Position numbers and translations under genes: made by a program | NCBI GenBank assembly: GCA_023421955.1 | Contig: JAEZSE010000029.1 | Coordinates: 1 to 64,000 of the forward strand | Source: Bacillota bacterium | Lineage (GTDB): Bacteria > Bacillota > Clostridia > Christensenellales > UMGS416 | Length of the DNA: 64,000 bases | Reading direction: 5' to 3' | The notes under the pieces: model-generated | The model's database searches: none | Seen by the model: the letters and a program-made list of their open reading frames with translations, nothing else | Told to the model about the DNA's origin: nothing | In this document: positions 7,987-16,611 of the stretch, one piece after another | How positions within the stretch are numbered: position 1 is the stretch's first letter | Layout of the letters: every line of letters starts with the position of its first letter

Positions 7987-8358
7987 ATGAAATTCACAAT
8001 CAACCACACCAACATCAATGTGAAAGACCTGGAGAAATCGCTGGCGTTCTACGGCAAGGCGCTGGGCATGACAGAAGTGCGCCGCCATGCTGCGGCAGAC
8101 GGCAGCTTCACCATCGTGTTTTTGAGCGACGGCGCATCAGCTCACCAACTGGAGCTCACATGGCTTCGCGACAAGGAAGGCCCCTATGAGCTGGGCGACA
8201 ATGAGTCGCACATCGCCTTTCATGTGGATACTTTCGCCGAAGCACACGCGCTGCATGAAGAAATGGGCTGCATCTGCTATGAAAACAAGGGCATGGGCAT
8301 CTATTTTATTGAGGACCCTGACGGTTATTGGCTGGAAGTCATCCCCGCGCGGCGCTGA
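7987..8358 (+). CDS. VOC family protein, lactoylglutathione lyase-like
   Basis: A 123-residue vicinal-oxygen-chelate protein. Two beta-alpha-beta modules are visible with putative metal ligands in the usual places: the His in NHTNINVKD, the Glu in LELTW, the His in HIAFHVD and the Glu in GYWLEVI. This matches glyoxalase I (GloA) in length and ligands, so detoxification of methylglyoxal adducts is plausible, but many VOC proteins share this layout. A CAGGAGGG site precedes the ATG. No glutathione or bacillithiol genes are near to confirm the thiol cofactor. Confidence 0.85.
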   Translation: MKFTINHTNINVKDLEKSLAFYGKALGMTEVRRHAAADGSFTIVFLSDGASAHQLELTWLRDKEGPYELGDNESHIAFHVDTFAEAHALHEEMGCICYENKGMGIYFIEDPDGYWLEVIPARR

Positions 8359-8403
8359 GGGCAGCTACTCACGCTGAGAAGATACCATGCGGGACAGTTT
8401 TTA

Positions 8404-8412
8404 TGGTATAAT
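8404..8412 (+). promoter_or_regulatory. Extended -10 element six bases before the serpin ATG
   Basis: TGG-TATAAT: TATAAT occupies 8407-8412 with an upstream TG, the extended -10 form. Only six bases separate it from the ATG at 8419, so transcription should begin at or next to the start codon. No Shine-Dalgarno sequence fits between them. Confidence 0.55.
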
Positions 8413-8418
8413 CCGGCC

Positions 8419-9684
8419 ATGAGAAAGTCGTCATTGCAAAAGGCATATAAAAAATTGCTTGCGCCCATGTTGGCAGTAGCCGTTGCGCTGCTCCCGGCTT
8501 GTGCCAACGTAACCTCCCAACCCACGCCCACCGCCACGCCAGCTGTCTGGGTGAGCGACTCCTCCTTTTCCGATGGGCGAGGCCTGCAAATTGGCTTCAA
8601 GCTGCTTTATGCGCTGGACACCGGCAGCGGCAACAATGTGCTGGGCACTACCGGCATTGCAGATGTGCTGGCGGCGGCCAAATATGGCGCTTCTGGGGAC
8701 ACTGCCAGCGCCCTTGAGAGGGAGCTTGGCATGCAAGGCATGACGCCCAGGCAGGTCAACGAGGTGGCGCTCAGAATGCGTCAGGCGGTAAGCAAGCTCA
8801 AGTTTGGCAGGCTCACCACAGCTTGGTGCATGGTGTTTGGCAACGGCCAGTATGTGAAGGAAAGTTACCTCACCGATACCCGGCAGATGCTGCAAATGGA
8901 ATCGCTGTTTCCTGCAGTATCGATGACGGGCGAGTCCGGACAGAACTATCTGGACGAATGGGCTGACGATACTACCGGAGGCAGGGAAAAGAAGCTGGGC
9001 TTCACGCTACCAGCAGCGCAGGCACCCTTTTTTGTTGACATCCTCACAGCGGACCTTGATTGGCAGCAAGCGATGGATACCGGAAAATCCCGGCCCCTTC
9101 CGTTTCAGTATGAAGGCGGTGAGGAGACCGCCGTACCCACTTTGGTGTATTATCAAAGCTGCGGGGTTTACAGCAGTGTGGACGGCTCTGTGGCGGCGCT
9201 GCCTTTGGCGGGGGATGAGACCCGCCTGGTGGTGATGGTGCCACCGGAGGGCATGAGCCTGCATGAGTTCATCCCAGTCGCTGCCGCCCGGCACGATGAA
9301 TGGCTTGATAAGGCCGAATGGTCCAAGCAGCGGGTGTTGCTGCCCCGTTTCCAGCTGGAGCATGCGGGCTCGGTGATGCCGGTGCTGGATCGGGCCGGGT
9401 TGGGCCAATACCTTGCGGAAGGCTCCGACTACAGCGCCATGGGCAAGGGTTTGTATGTTTCCGATGTGCTGCACAAAGCAGCCTTGGTGGTGGATGAAAG
9501 CGGCGTGGATGAACCAGACCCCACTGTGACCTACCGACAGGGCATCAAGGATGATATTCCAACGCTGGCTGTGAACCGCCCTTTCCTTGTGCTGTTGGAG
9601 CGCACCGACCCCGAAGGCTTCAATGCCGGGCAGGTCTTGATGATGGGCTATGTGCGCGACCCGCTGGGAGCTTCGATCAAGTAA
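8419..9684 (+). CDS. Serpin-family lipoprotein
   Basis: A 421-residue serpin with a lipoprotein signal peptide (hydrophobic stretch ending LLPAC, Cys about residue 28) followed by a Thr/Pro-rich linker, so it should be anchored on the outer face of the membrane. Serpin landmarks are HKAALVVDESG before the reactive loop and NRPFLVLLERT after it. The hinge reads SGVDEPDPTVT instead of the GT-E-AAAA pattern needed for fast loop insertion in inhibitory serpins; the two prolines argue that it may not trap proteases by the classic mechanism. It is followed 17 bases later by an M42 peptidase. Family assignment is firm; inhibitory activity is doubtful. Confidence 0.9.
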   Translation: MRKSSLQKAYKKLLAPMLAVAVALLPACANVTSQPTPTATPAVWVSDSSFSDGRGLQIGFKLLYALDTGSGNNVLGTTGIADVLAAAKYGASGDTASALERELGMQGMTPRQVNEVALRMRQAVSKLKFGRLTTAWCMVFGNGQYVKESYLTDTRQMLQMESLFPAVSMTGESGQNYLDEWADDTTGGREKKLGFTLPAAQAPFFVDILTADLDWQQAMDTGKSRPLPFQYEGGEETAVPTLVYYQSCGVYSSVDGSVAALPLAGDETRLVVMVPPEGMSLHEFIPVAAARHDEWLDKAEWSKQRVLLPRFQLEHAGSVMPVLDRAGLGQYLAEGSDYSAMGKGLYVSDVLHKAALVVDESGVDEPDPTVTYRQGIKDDIPTLAVNRPFLVLLERTDPEGFNAGQVLMMGYVRDPLGASIK

Positions 9685-9701
9685 CAACGGAGAAAGATCA
9701 A

Positions 9702-10733
9702 ATGAAACTTGAGATACTGGATTATGCCGTGGAGCAGACCGTGGCCCTGTGCCGCATCCCCAGCCCCACGGGCTACACGAAGCGGGCTGCCCAATACCTG
9801 ATGGACGAGCTTGTCCGGCTTGGTTTTGCGCCGCAGATGACCAACAAAGGGGCAGTTCTCTGCTGCCTTGGCGGCCAGGGCGAAGGCCTTCTGCTGGCTG
9901 CCCATGTGGACGCCCTGGGCCTGATGGTGCGCTCCGTCAAGCCCAACGGCCGGCTGCGATATGAGCCGTTGAACGGCTACAGCCATTTCCATGCCGCCAC
10001 CGAAAATGTGACGGTGTTCACCCGCTCAGGAAAAACATTCACCGGCACGATACAGTGCGATAAACCATCGGTGCATGTGTTTGGCGATACCGACAAGGTC
10101 AATAAGGACGATGGCGCCATGGAGGTGCTGCTGGACGAGGAAGTGGCCTCTGCCGACGATGTCACGAAGCTGGGCATTGGCCCCGGTGACTACATTGCCT
10201 ATGACCCCCGCACAATCGTAACCGCAAGTGGATTTCTGAAAAGCCGACACCTGGATGATAAGGCCGGCAGCGCCTGTCTGTTGGCGTTGGCCCGGATGGT
10301 GAGCGAGGGCATGGCCCTAAAGCGCAAGGTGTGGCTCTATTTCACCGTGCATGAGGAAGTGGGCCATGGCGGCGCTTCCGGGATTCCGGAGGGCGTTGTG
10401 GAAGTGATCTCAGTGGATATGGGTGCTGTGGGCGGCGACCTGGGCTGTGATGAGTTCAAGGTATCAATCTGCGCCAAGGATTCTGCTGGGCCTTACCATT
10501 ACGACGTTGTGAACGCGCTCATTGATGCCGCGGAGCAAGCCGGCTGCGCCTATGCTGTGGACATCTATCCGCGCTATGGCTCTGACGTGGATGTGACGCT
10601 GCGGGCCGGCTATGACGTGCGCCACGGCCTGATCGGCCCCGGTGTGTATGCCTCACACGGGTATGAGCGCACGCACAAAAAAGCGCTGGAAAACACGATC
10701 AAGCTTTTAGTGCAGTATGCAGGCGATAAGTGA
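9702..10733 (+). CDS. M42 family metallopeptidase (glutamyl aminopeptidase-like)
   Basis: A 343-residue di-zinc aminopeptidase of the M42 family (FrvX/PepA-like). Metal and catalytic motifs in order: AAHVDALGL, RHLDDKAGS, FTVHEEVGHGG (Glu-Glu base and ligand), SVDMGAVG, and the C-terminal ASHGYERTH. These enzymes form large cytoplasmic tetrahedral oligomers that trim peptides. A CGGAG site precedes the ATG, 17 bases after the serpin stop, so the pair probably share the serpin promoter. Confidence 0.93.
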   Translation: MKLEILDYAVEQTVALCRIPSPTGYTKRAAQYLMDELVRLGFAPQMTNKGAVLCCLGGQGEGLLLAAHVDALGLMVRSVKPNGRLRYEPLNGYSHFHAATENVTVFTRSGKTFTGTIQCDKPSVHVFGDTDKVNKDDGAMEVLLDEEVASADDVTKLGIGPGDYIAYDPRTIVTASGFLKSRHLDDKAGSACLLALARMVSEGMALKRKVWLYFTVHEEVGHGGASGIPEGVVEVISVDMGAVGGDLGCDEFKVSICAKDSAGPYHYDVVNALIDAAEQAGCAYAVDIYPRYGSDVDVTLRAGYDVRHGLIGPGVYASHGYERTHKKALENTIKLLVQYAGDK

Positions 10734-10776
10734 TGATTCTATTTTGATGATATGATATAAAATATGATGTTTGATC

Positions 10777-10805
10777 TTGACTAAAGCCCCCCGTTTGGAT
10801 ATAAT
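10777..10805 (+). promoter_or_regulatory. Strong promoter of rpmE
   Basis: TTGACT (10777-10782), exactly 17 bases, TATAAT (10800-10805). This is the best sigma-A match on the plus strand here and gives an untranslated leader of about 70 bases before rpmE. Confidence 0.85.
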
Positions 10806-10836
10806 AACATTCGCGTTTCTTTACGGGAGATCCGAA

Positions 10837-10850
10837 ATGACTTCGGTCAT
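10837..10850 (+). promoter_or_regulatory. Hairpin in the rpmE leader with UUCG tetraloop
   Basis: ATGAC-TTCG-GTCAT forms a 5-bp stem closed by the very stable C(UUCG)G loop, within the rpmE 5' untranslated region. L31 leaders with autoregulatory roles are known in several phyla; whether this one belongs to such a family is an inference. Confidence 0.45.
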
Positions 10851-10883
10851 GACCATAGAGGCGGCAAGGCAGGTGAATACGCA

Positions 10884-11081
10884 ATGAAAAAAGACATCCA
10901 TCCCAAGTACCGCGAAAGCACAGTGATCTGCGCTTGCGGCGAGAGGTTCCAGACCATCTCCACCGAAAAGGAGATCAAGGTGGAAATCTGCTCCCAGTGC
11001 CACCCGTTCTTCACGGGCAAGCAAAAGCTCGTGGACACCGGCGGCCGTGTGGACCGCTTCAAGAAGCGCTACGGCCTGTAG
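10884..11081 (+). CDS. rpmE: 50S ribosomal protein L31, zinc-binding type
   Basis: A 65-residue L31. It has the Cys-containing pattern of the zinc-binding (C+) paralog: CAC near residue 16 and CSQC near residue 37, then the signature [21 protein letters not shown]31 bridges the 50S and 30S subunits. The gene has its own promoter and leader and is closed by a clear terminator, so it is monocistronic even though rpmE-DUF1385-prmC-prfA neighbourhoods are common in Clostridia. Confidence 0.97.
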   Translation: MKKDIHPKYRESTVICACGERFQTISTEKEIKVEICSQCHPFFTGKQKLVDTGGRVDRFKKRYGL

Positions 11082-11101
11082 ACCAATATTTGCTGAAGGC
11101 A

Positions 11102-11139
11102 ACGCAGAATGGGGAAACACCCCGTTCTGCGTTTCTTTA
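11102..11139 (+). terminator. Rho-independent terminator of rpmE
   Basis: A 13-bp stem (ACGCAGAATGGGG / CCCCGTTCTGCGT, one G-U pair) with a five-base loop, followed by TTTCTTT. Confidence 0.9.
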
Positions 11140-11240
11140 CGTTCAGTTAGAGCTTAAGGTTGTTTTATGTTTTTTGATGGCAAGAACTATGTTACAATTG
11201 CTCTATTGGATCGGCGGAAACCCGCCCGAACGGAGAGATC

Positions 11241-12293
11241 ATGAGAAAAAACAGCAAGATCGGCGGCCAGGCTGTGCTCGAAGGCGTGATGATGCGCGCC
11301 CCGGAGCGCATAGCCGTGGCCGTGCGCACACCCAACGGCGCCATCGCGCTGGAAAAGAAGGAACTTGTGAAACCCGGCAAAAAGGCCTGGTATCGCAAGG
11401 TGCCTTTTGTACGCGGTGTGGTGAGCTTTGTGGATATGCTGGTAGTTGGCATTCAGTCCATCAACACCTCCGCGTCACTGATGGGTATTGAGGAGGAGCC
11501 TGGCAAGTTTGAGCAGTGGGTTTCCAAAAAGACGGGCAAATCTGCCATGGACATCGCCACCGGTTTTGCGATGGTGCTGGGCATGGCGTTGGCGATTGGT
11601 CTGTTCTTCGTGCTGCCGCAGGTGCTATCCGGTTTTCTTACGAAACTAGTGGCAGACCACTTTCTGCTAAACCTCATTGAAGGCGGCGTGCGTCTTGCGA
11701 TCTTCATCCTTTATCTGGCGGCGGTATCGCTGATGCCGGATATCAAGCGTTTCTTCGCCTATCACGGCGCAGAGCACAAAGTGGTAAACTGCTACGAGCA
11801 CGGTGAGCTGCTCACCCCTGAAAACGCACAGAAGTTCACGACCAGGCACCCCCGCTGCGGCACCAGCTTTTTGCTCATTGTGATGGTGATCAGCGTTTTG
11901 ATCTTTGCACTCACCGGCTGGAGCGGCCAGTGGTACTTGCGAATTGTGATGCGGCTGGCGCTGCTGCCGGTGGTGGCGGCAGTATCCTTTGAGACACTGA
12001 TGCTGCTGGCCAAATGGGATAACTGGTTCACCAAGGCGCTGCGTTGGCCGGGTATGCTGCTGCAGGGCATGACCACCCGCGAGCCTGATTTGGCGATGCT
12101 GGAGGTCTCCATCGCTGCCTTTGCCGCCTGCCTCGGCGAAGAGGAGCGCAAGGCCTGTCTGCCTGAACCACCGGCCCCTGCCGTGGAAGTGGAAGCCACG
12201 GCGGAGGAACTGCCGCCCACGTTCTGCGAGACGGTGGAGGAAGCCGCGGAGGCTCAAGAGGGTTCCTCCAGCGAGGACGCTGCGGCACAATGA
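11241..12293 (+). CDS. DUF1385 family membrane protein (YqhQ-like)
   Basis: A 350-residue DUF1385 protein. It starts with the family signature KIGGQAVLEGVMMRAP, has about four membrane segments between residues 100 and 270, and carries FFAYHGAEHKVVNCYEHGE and HPRCGTSFLL in the loops. The acidic C-terminal 60 residues (rich in Glu and Ala) look disordered. The function of the family is not established. It overlaps prmC by four bases (ATGA), the same arrangement seen in many Clostridia, so it belongs to the release-factor operon. Confidence 0.9.
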   Translation: MRKNSKIGGQAVLEGVMMRAPERIAVAVRTPNGAIALEKKELVKPGKKAWYRKVPFVRGVVSFVDMLVVGIQSINTSASLMGIEEEPGKFEQWVSKKTGKSAMDIATGFAMVLGMALAIGLFFVLPQVLSGFLTKLVADHFLLNLIEGGVRLAIFILYLAAVSLMPDIKRFFAYHGAEHKVVNCYEHGELLTPENAQKFTTRHPRCGTSFLLIVMVISVLIFALTGWSGQWYLRIVMRLALLPVVAAVSFETLMLLAKWDNWFTKALRWPGMLLQGMTTREPDLAMLEVSIAAFAACLGEEERKACLPEPPAPAVEVEATAEELPPTFCETVEEAAEAQEGSSSEDAAAQ

Positions 12294-13129
12294 CGGCGCG
12301 GGAAGCCATTGCCTGGGCCGCTACGCAGTTGAAGCAGGCTGGCATGGAAGACAGCCGAAGGATCGCAATGGTTCTTCTGGAGGGATCCGCCAGACTGAAC
12401 GCTTCAACGTTGTTTTTGACCCCCGATCTGGCAGTGCCGGATGACGCTCTGGCATCGTTTCGCCTGATGGTGGAGCGGGCCTGCACCCATGAGCCGGTGC
12501 AATATATCCTGGGCCGGTGGGATTTTTATGGCCGCACATTCCGCACCGACCGGAGGGCGTTGATCCCCCGGCCGGAGACCGAACGTTTGGTGGAAGAAGC
12601 CCTGGCCGTGATCCCGGTGGGGCAACCCAGCCGCGTGATCGACGTGGGCTGCGGAACCGGGTGCATCGGCATCACGTTGAAACTGGAGCGGCCCGAAGCA
12701 TTTGTTTTGTTGGTGGATGTGAGCGAGGAAGTCTTGGCGCTTGCCTCTGAAAATGCCAGCGCTCTGAAGGCGGATGTTGCCTGCCTGCGCGCTGATATGC
12801 TGAAACCCCTGCCCGGCGGGGCCTATAATGTGATCGCCTCCAACCCGCCCTACATCAACGGAGCGGACATGGCAGGGCTTGCCGCCAACGTGCGGGAGCA
12901 TGAGCCCCAGCTGGCGCTCTATGGCGGCGAGGACGGGCTCTTGTTTGTGCGTGCGCTGGCGCTCCGGGCGGCGGAAAGCCTGAAACCCGGCGGGTGGCTT
13001 TTTGTAGAAATCGGATATGACCAGGCAGAACAAGCCATAGCAATCATGAATGCCGCTGGGCTTAAGGCCCACGCGATCCCCGATTATGCGGGGGTGTTGC
13101 GTGTGATCGCGGCGAGGAAGGAACTCTGA
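12290..13129 (+). CDS. prmC: PrmC, release factor glutamine methyltransferase
   Basis: A 279-residue SAM-dependent methyltransferase that methylates the Gln of the GGQ motif in release factors. An N-terminal helical domain (about residues 1-80) precedes the Rossmann fold with VIDVGCGTGCIGI (SAM binding) and the catalytic ASNPPYI. The substrate gene prfA lies immediately downstream. Translation is coupled to DUF1385 through an ATGA overlap. Confidence 0.96.
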   Translation: MTAREAIAWAATQLKQAGMEDSRRIAMVLLEGSARLNASTLFLTPDLAVPDDALASFRLMVERACTHEPVQYILGRWDFYGRTFRTDRRALIPRPETERLVEEALAVIPVGQPSRVIDVGCGTGCIGITLKLERPEAFVLLVDVSEEVLALASENASALKADVACLRADMLKPLPGGAYNVIASNPPYINGADMAGLAANVREHEPQLALYGGEDGLLFVRALALRAAESLKPGGWLFVEIGYDQAEQAIAIMNAAGLKAHAIPDYAGVLRVIAARKEL

Positions 13130-13135
13130 ACCCCC

Positions 13136-14218
13136 ATGCTCGAACAAAAGCTTGCGGAGCTGCAAGCCCGCTACGATGAATTGAACCTGTGGCTCTCTCA
13201 GCCGGACGCCATGCGCGATCAGGCCCTTTGGCGCAAGAACCTGAAGGAACAGGCCGAACTGGAGCAGGTAATGGCCGTGGCAAACGGCTACCACAAGGCG
13301 CAGGAAGACATCCGGCAGGCCAAAGAACTACTGGATTCCGGCGACGCCGACATGGAGGCGCTGGCCCGTGAGGAACTGCTGGAGCTGGAAAAGACTTCCG
13401 GTGAGATGGAAGAGCAATTAAAGCTCATGCTGGCTCCCAAAGACCCCAATGACGACAAGAACGTTGTCATGGAGATTCGCGCCGGCACCGGTGGCGAGGA
13501 AGCTGCGCTGTTTGGCATGGACTTGTTGAAGATGTACACCGCCTATGCTGCCGGCCGGGGCTGGCAGGTGGAATTGGCTGACATCGACGAAACTGAGATC
13601 GGCGGCTGTAAAGATGCCACGATGATCATCACTGGCCAGGGTGCCTATTCGCGCCTCAAGTTTGAGAGCGGTGCCCACCGCGTGCAGCGTGTGCCGGACA
13701 CCGAAAGCGGCGGGCGCATTCACACGTCGGCGGCCACAGTGGCGGTGCTGCCGGAGGCCGAGGAAGTGGAGCTGGACATCAACCCGCAGGACTTGCGCAT
13801 CGACGTTTACCGTTCCTCCGGTGCCGGCGGCCAGCACGTCAATAAAACCGAGTCCGCCGTGCGCATTACGCATATCCCAACCAATATCGTTGTGACGTGC
13901 CAGGATGAAAAAAGCCAAATCAAGAACCGCGAAAAGGCCATGCGTGTGCTGCGCTCCCGTTTGCTGGACAAGCTGGAGAGCGACCGCAACGCCGAATATT
14001 CGGCCAACCGAAAGACCCTGATCGGCAGCGGCGACCGCAGCGAGCGCATCCGCACCTACAACTTCCCGCAGAACCGCGTGACCGACCACCGCATCGGTTA
14101 TACAATTTATCAGTTAGATACGTTCATCACAGGCAATATCGATGACATGCTGGACAGGCTTGCCATTGCCGACCGCACCGAGCGGATGCAGGCTGCGGAG
14201 AAGAAGGAACTGGGGTAA
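13136..14218 (+). CDS. prfA: Peptide chain release factor 1
   Basis: A 360-residue class I release factor reading UAA and UAG. The catalytic loop [20 protein letters not shown] is intact near residue 226, giving the Gln that PrmC methylates. The stop-codon recognition region contains the expected domain 2 segments ([20 protein letters not shown]), though I did not pin the PxT tripeptide by position. It starts six bases after prmC, using the AAGGAA in the prmC 3' end as ribosome site. Confidence 0.97.
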   Translation: MLEQKLAELQARYDELNLWLSQPDAMRDQALWRKNLKEQAELEQVMAVANGYHKAQEDIRQAKELLDSGDADMEALAREELLELEKTSGEMEEQLKLMLAPKDPNDDKNVVMEIRAGTGGEEAALFGMDLLKMYTAYAAGRGWQVELADIDETEIGGCKDATMIITGQGAYSRLKFESGAHRVQRVPDTESGGRIHTSAATVAVLPEAEEVELDINPQDLRIDVYRSSGAGGQHVNKTESAVRITHIPTNIVVTCQDEKSQIKNREKAMRVLRSRLLDKLESDRNAEYSANRKTLIGSGDRSERIRTYNFPQNRVTDHRIGYTIYQLDTFITGNIDDMLDRLAIADRTERMQAAEKKELG

Positions 14219-14225
14219 CAAAAGC

Positions 14226-14285
14226 GGGCGGCTCATGAGCCAGGATGCATGGCGAGCAGCATTCGCAGAATGCGACCAGCCGCCC
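14226..14285. repeat. Small palindromic repeat, copy B, downstream of prfA
   Basis: A 60-bp unit with perfect 8-bp terminal inverted repeats (GGGCGGCT ... AGCCGCCC). Its core 14243-14281 matches copy A in hypF. The central hairpin GCATTC-GCA-GAATGC keeps the pairing of copy A with a compensatory change. It lies between the prfA stop and a small minus-strand gene; there is no T-tract, so terminator action is doubtful. Confidence 0.75.
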
Positions 14286-14302
14286 CTATAAAGCCATTTT
14301 TG

Positions 14303-14482
14303 CTATATCTTCGCTCCTCGGAATATTCCCGTCAACGGTTTCCGTTTGGGTGAGTATGCCAGTGCGGCCCAGGCATCCACCACCTCTCTGGGCGGATTGC
14401 CGGTCAGCCTTAGGCCCTTTGTCGTCCAAACAAAGAACCGCTGGTTCTCCGGGTTTCTCAGCACATTTTCCTGCTCAATCAC
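14303..14482 (-). CDS. Small hypothetical protein, 59 aa
   Basis: I do not recognise this protein. It is supported by signals: a GTG start at 14482 with an AAGGAGGT ribosome site about 9 bases upstream, and a promoter-like TTGATC with TATATT/TATTAT on the minus strand around 14530-14560. The product is short, basic and soluble-looking, with FFVWTTKGLRLTG in the middle and no membrane segment or signal peptide. An upstream in-frame ATG at 14503 would place the ribosome site inside the gene. It ends about 18 bases from repeat copy B. Confidence 0.5.
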   Translation of the reverse strand: MIEQENVLRNPENQRFFVWTTKGLRLTGNPPREVVDAWAALAYSPKRKPLTGIFRGAKI

Positions 14483-14653
14483 TGCCGGCACCTCCTTCCA
14501 CATAGACGCATAAAAGGAACGAACGTTCTCCTATAATATAGCACATAGCGAACACCCGATCAAGCCCGCTGGCACTTACTCTCGATGCTGTAATATATTT
14601 GCCCGGTTTCCCAAATATGATAATAGGAAGTTTGCATTTGGGATGGGGAGAAA

Positions 14654-15361
14654 ATGGGCGATGTGGCTGCGGTGGTCTGGGCCACGCTGGCCAGCGTGGC
14701 GGGCACCGGCCTTGGCGGGCTTGCTGGCTGCTTTGGGGGCAGGCGACGCGGTGTGGTAGCGGCGGTGCTGGGGTTTGCGGCGGGGCTTATGTCAGCAATC
14801 GTGTGCTTTGGGCTTTTGCCGGAGGCCATGGAGGCCGGCGGCATCCTGACGGCGTTGATGGGCATGGCGGCGGGTATTGCGGCGGTGTGGCTGGCCTCTC
14901 AGGTTCTGCCGGAGGGGGAGGCGAGCCTCTCGCGCACAAGCTGGCTGGTGCTGGCAGCCATCGCGATCCACAACCTGCCGGAGGGGTTGGCCATCGGCTC
15001 CGGCTGGGCGGTGATGCCGGCGCTGGGAGCGAAGCTGGCGCTGGTGATCGGCCTGCACGACTTCCCCGAGGGTATGGCGATCACCGCTCCGATGGCAGCC
15101 GCCCAGGGCCGACCGCCGCTCAGGCAGGCGCTGTTTGCGATGCTGACCGGCATTCCTACGGGTGCGGGCGCAGTCCTTGGCATTTGGTTGGGGAATCTGT
15201 CTCCTGTGTGGATGAGCATGTGCCTGGGGTTTGCGGCCGGGGCCATGCTCTATGTGACCACCGGGGAAATGGTGCCACAATTGCTCCGCGCCGATGGTGG
15301 GCACAAAACACTGTGGCAGATCATTGGTTTTACAGCGGGGCTCGTGGTTTCGGTGATGTAG
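14654..15361 (+). CDS. ZIP family metal transporter
   Basis: A 235-residue membrane protein with about eight hydrophobic segments. The paired metal-site motifs of the ZIP family, HNLPEGLAIG in helix 4 and HDFPEGMAI in helix 5, are both present, as in ZupT-type importers of zinc and other divalent metals. A glycine-rich N-terminal helix precedes them. The cytoplasmic loop lacks a His-rich stretch. A GGGGAGAAA site lies just before the ATG. The stop is one base from the stop of the convergent gene, so no terminator fits between. Confidence 0.92.
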   Translation: MGDVAAVVWATLASVAGTGLGGLAGCFGGRRRGVVAAVLGFAAGLMSAIVCFGLLPEAMEAGGILTALMGMAAGIAAVWLASQVLPEGEASLSRTSWLVLAAIAIHNLPEGLAIGSGWAVMPALGAKLALVIGLHDFPEGMAITAPMAAAQGRPPLRQALFAMLTGIPTGAGAVLGIWLGNLSPVWMSMCLGFAAGAMLYVTTGEMVPQLLRADGGHKTLWQIIGFTAGLVVSVM

Positions 15362-15362
15362 G

Positions 15363-16439
15363 TTATTTCTTTAGGCCAAACACCTGGTCTACGAATTTGA
15401 GCAGTCCGATCATCCGTTTTGCCTCTGCCTCGTCCACCTTCGTCCAGATATAGCTGAACCCTGGGAACATTGTGCAGAGATCAAGCTCTTGATCTCCATG
15501 CCTCACGGTCACGATCTGCCGGGGGCGCTTGCCGGTCTTGTCGGTCTGGGTGCAATAACCGCAGCCGTCGCACTTTTTGGTTCGGGCGACCACCAGAGCC
15601 TTCACTTCTTCTTCCATTTCGTCAAACCGGCCCAGCAATTCCCGAAACATCGGCAGCCTGAGGCCGTAGATCACCGGATTGGCGCGGCGGTAATCAAAGA
15701 CGATGGAGAGCCCGCCATGGGTCCGTTCAGCCCAATGAGCCTTTAGCGGCTCCTCCTTTTTGCCATAGGGTTTCACCCAATCCAATGACATGCCCTCCCG
15801 GAGCTCCACCAACCGATAGCCGTTATCGTTGAAATAGCTTTCAAGCAACTGAAAAGCGTTCCGGTCTTCAGCCAGAGCTCGGAAGACCTCCACAGCCTTG
15901 GCATCTGCCGGGGTGAAGACCGCGCGGGAAAACTGGAACGCCGGATTGGCGCTTTCCTTTGCGGCAGCGCTCAGCAACCTCCAGCCCTCAGCCAGTTGGG
16001 GGTGCTCCGCGCTCCACAATGTAAGTCTGTCTTTCCTGTTTTCGATGGAGATTCCAAACGCCTCCAGTGCCTTCAATGTCTTTGGAGGCACTTTCATGAC
16101 AGTTTTCTCAATCGACAGCTTGCCATCCTCCACGATGGCAGCATCTCCTAGCTGGAACAGCATGCCGTAGAATTCTTCCAGCTTCCGCATCTGCTTGCGC
16201 ATTTCGTCGATGAGCTCGGGCTTCTGCTTGAACAGCTCCCAGTCACCGAACGCATCGTCCGGTGTGGCGGATAAGCCTGCAAGCGCCGGGTCCTGGGCAA
16301 GGCGGCGGGCAACAGAACCAAGGAATGCGTGGGCTTGCCTCTGTGGCTCCTCCGGCGCGTCACTCCTTGGTGAGAACGGTGGCATGGTCGCCGCAATGCT
16401 GTGGGTGAGCCGGTAGGAGAGCGATGAAAACTGTTGCAT
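15363..16439 (-). CDS. Hypothetical protein with CxxCxxC motif
   Basis: A 358-residue soluble protein that I recognise only as a type found in Clostridia without assigned function. Near residue 293 it has KKCDGCGYCTQTDKTGKRP, a C-x2-C-x2-C cluster, with a further Cys about 30 residues later (LCTMFPGF); together these could bind zinc or an iron-sulfur cluster. The rest is helical and charged, without membrane segments. It is convergent with the ZIP gene and divergent from the GNAT gene. The function is unknown. Confidence 0.75.
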   Translation of the reverse strand: MQQFSSLSYRLTHSIAATMPPFSPRSDAPEEPQRQAHAFLGSVARRLAQDPALAGLSATPDDAFGDWELFKQKPELIDEMRKQMRKLEEFYGMLFQLGDAAIVEDGKLSIEKTVMKVPPKTLKALEAFGISIENRKDRLTLWSAEHPQLAEGWRLLSAAAKESANPAFQFSRAVFTPADAKAVEVFRALAEDRNAFQLLESYFNDNGYRLVELREGMSLDWVKPYGKKEEPLKAHWAERTHGGLSIVFDYRRANPVIYGLRLPMFRELLGRFDEMEEEVKALVVARTKKCDGCGYCTQTDKTGKRPRQIVTVRHGDQELDLCTMFPGFSYIWTKVDEAEAKRMIGLLKFVDQVFGLKK

Positions 16440-16545
16440 GGTTTGCTCCCATGTTATGATTTGTCTATATTATAGCAGGAGAATATTGACAACTGTATGC
16501 CGTATTTGGCACAGAAGCGGAGATTGGCGACATAGGTGCAATGAA

Positions 16546-16574
16546 TTGCATGATTCGCCCAAGCGATGTATAAT
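16546..16574 (+). promoter_or_regulatory. Promoter of the GNAT gene
   Basis: TTGCAT (16546-16551), 17 bases, TATAAT (16569-16574). It lies about 35 bases before the GTG start. Confidence 0.75.
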
Positions 16575-16611
16575 ACTGCGCAAAGGGCGACGTGCTCGCC
16601 GGAGGGTGCCC

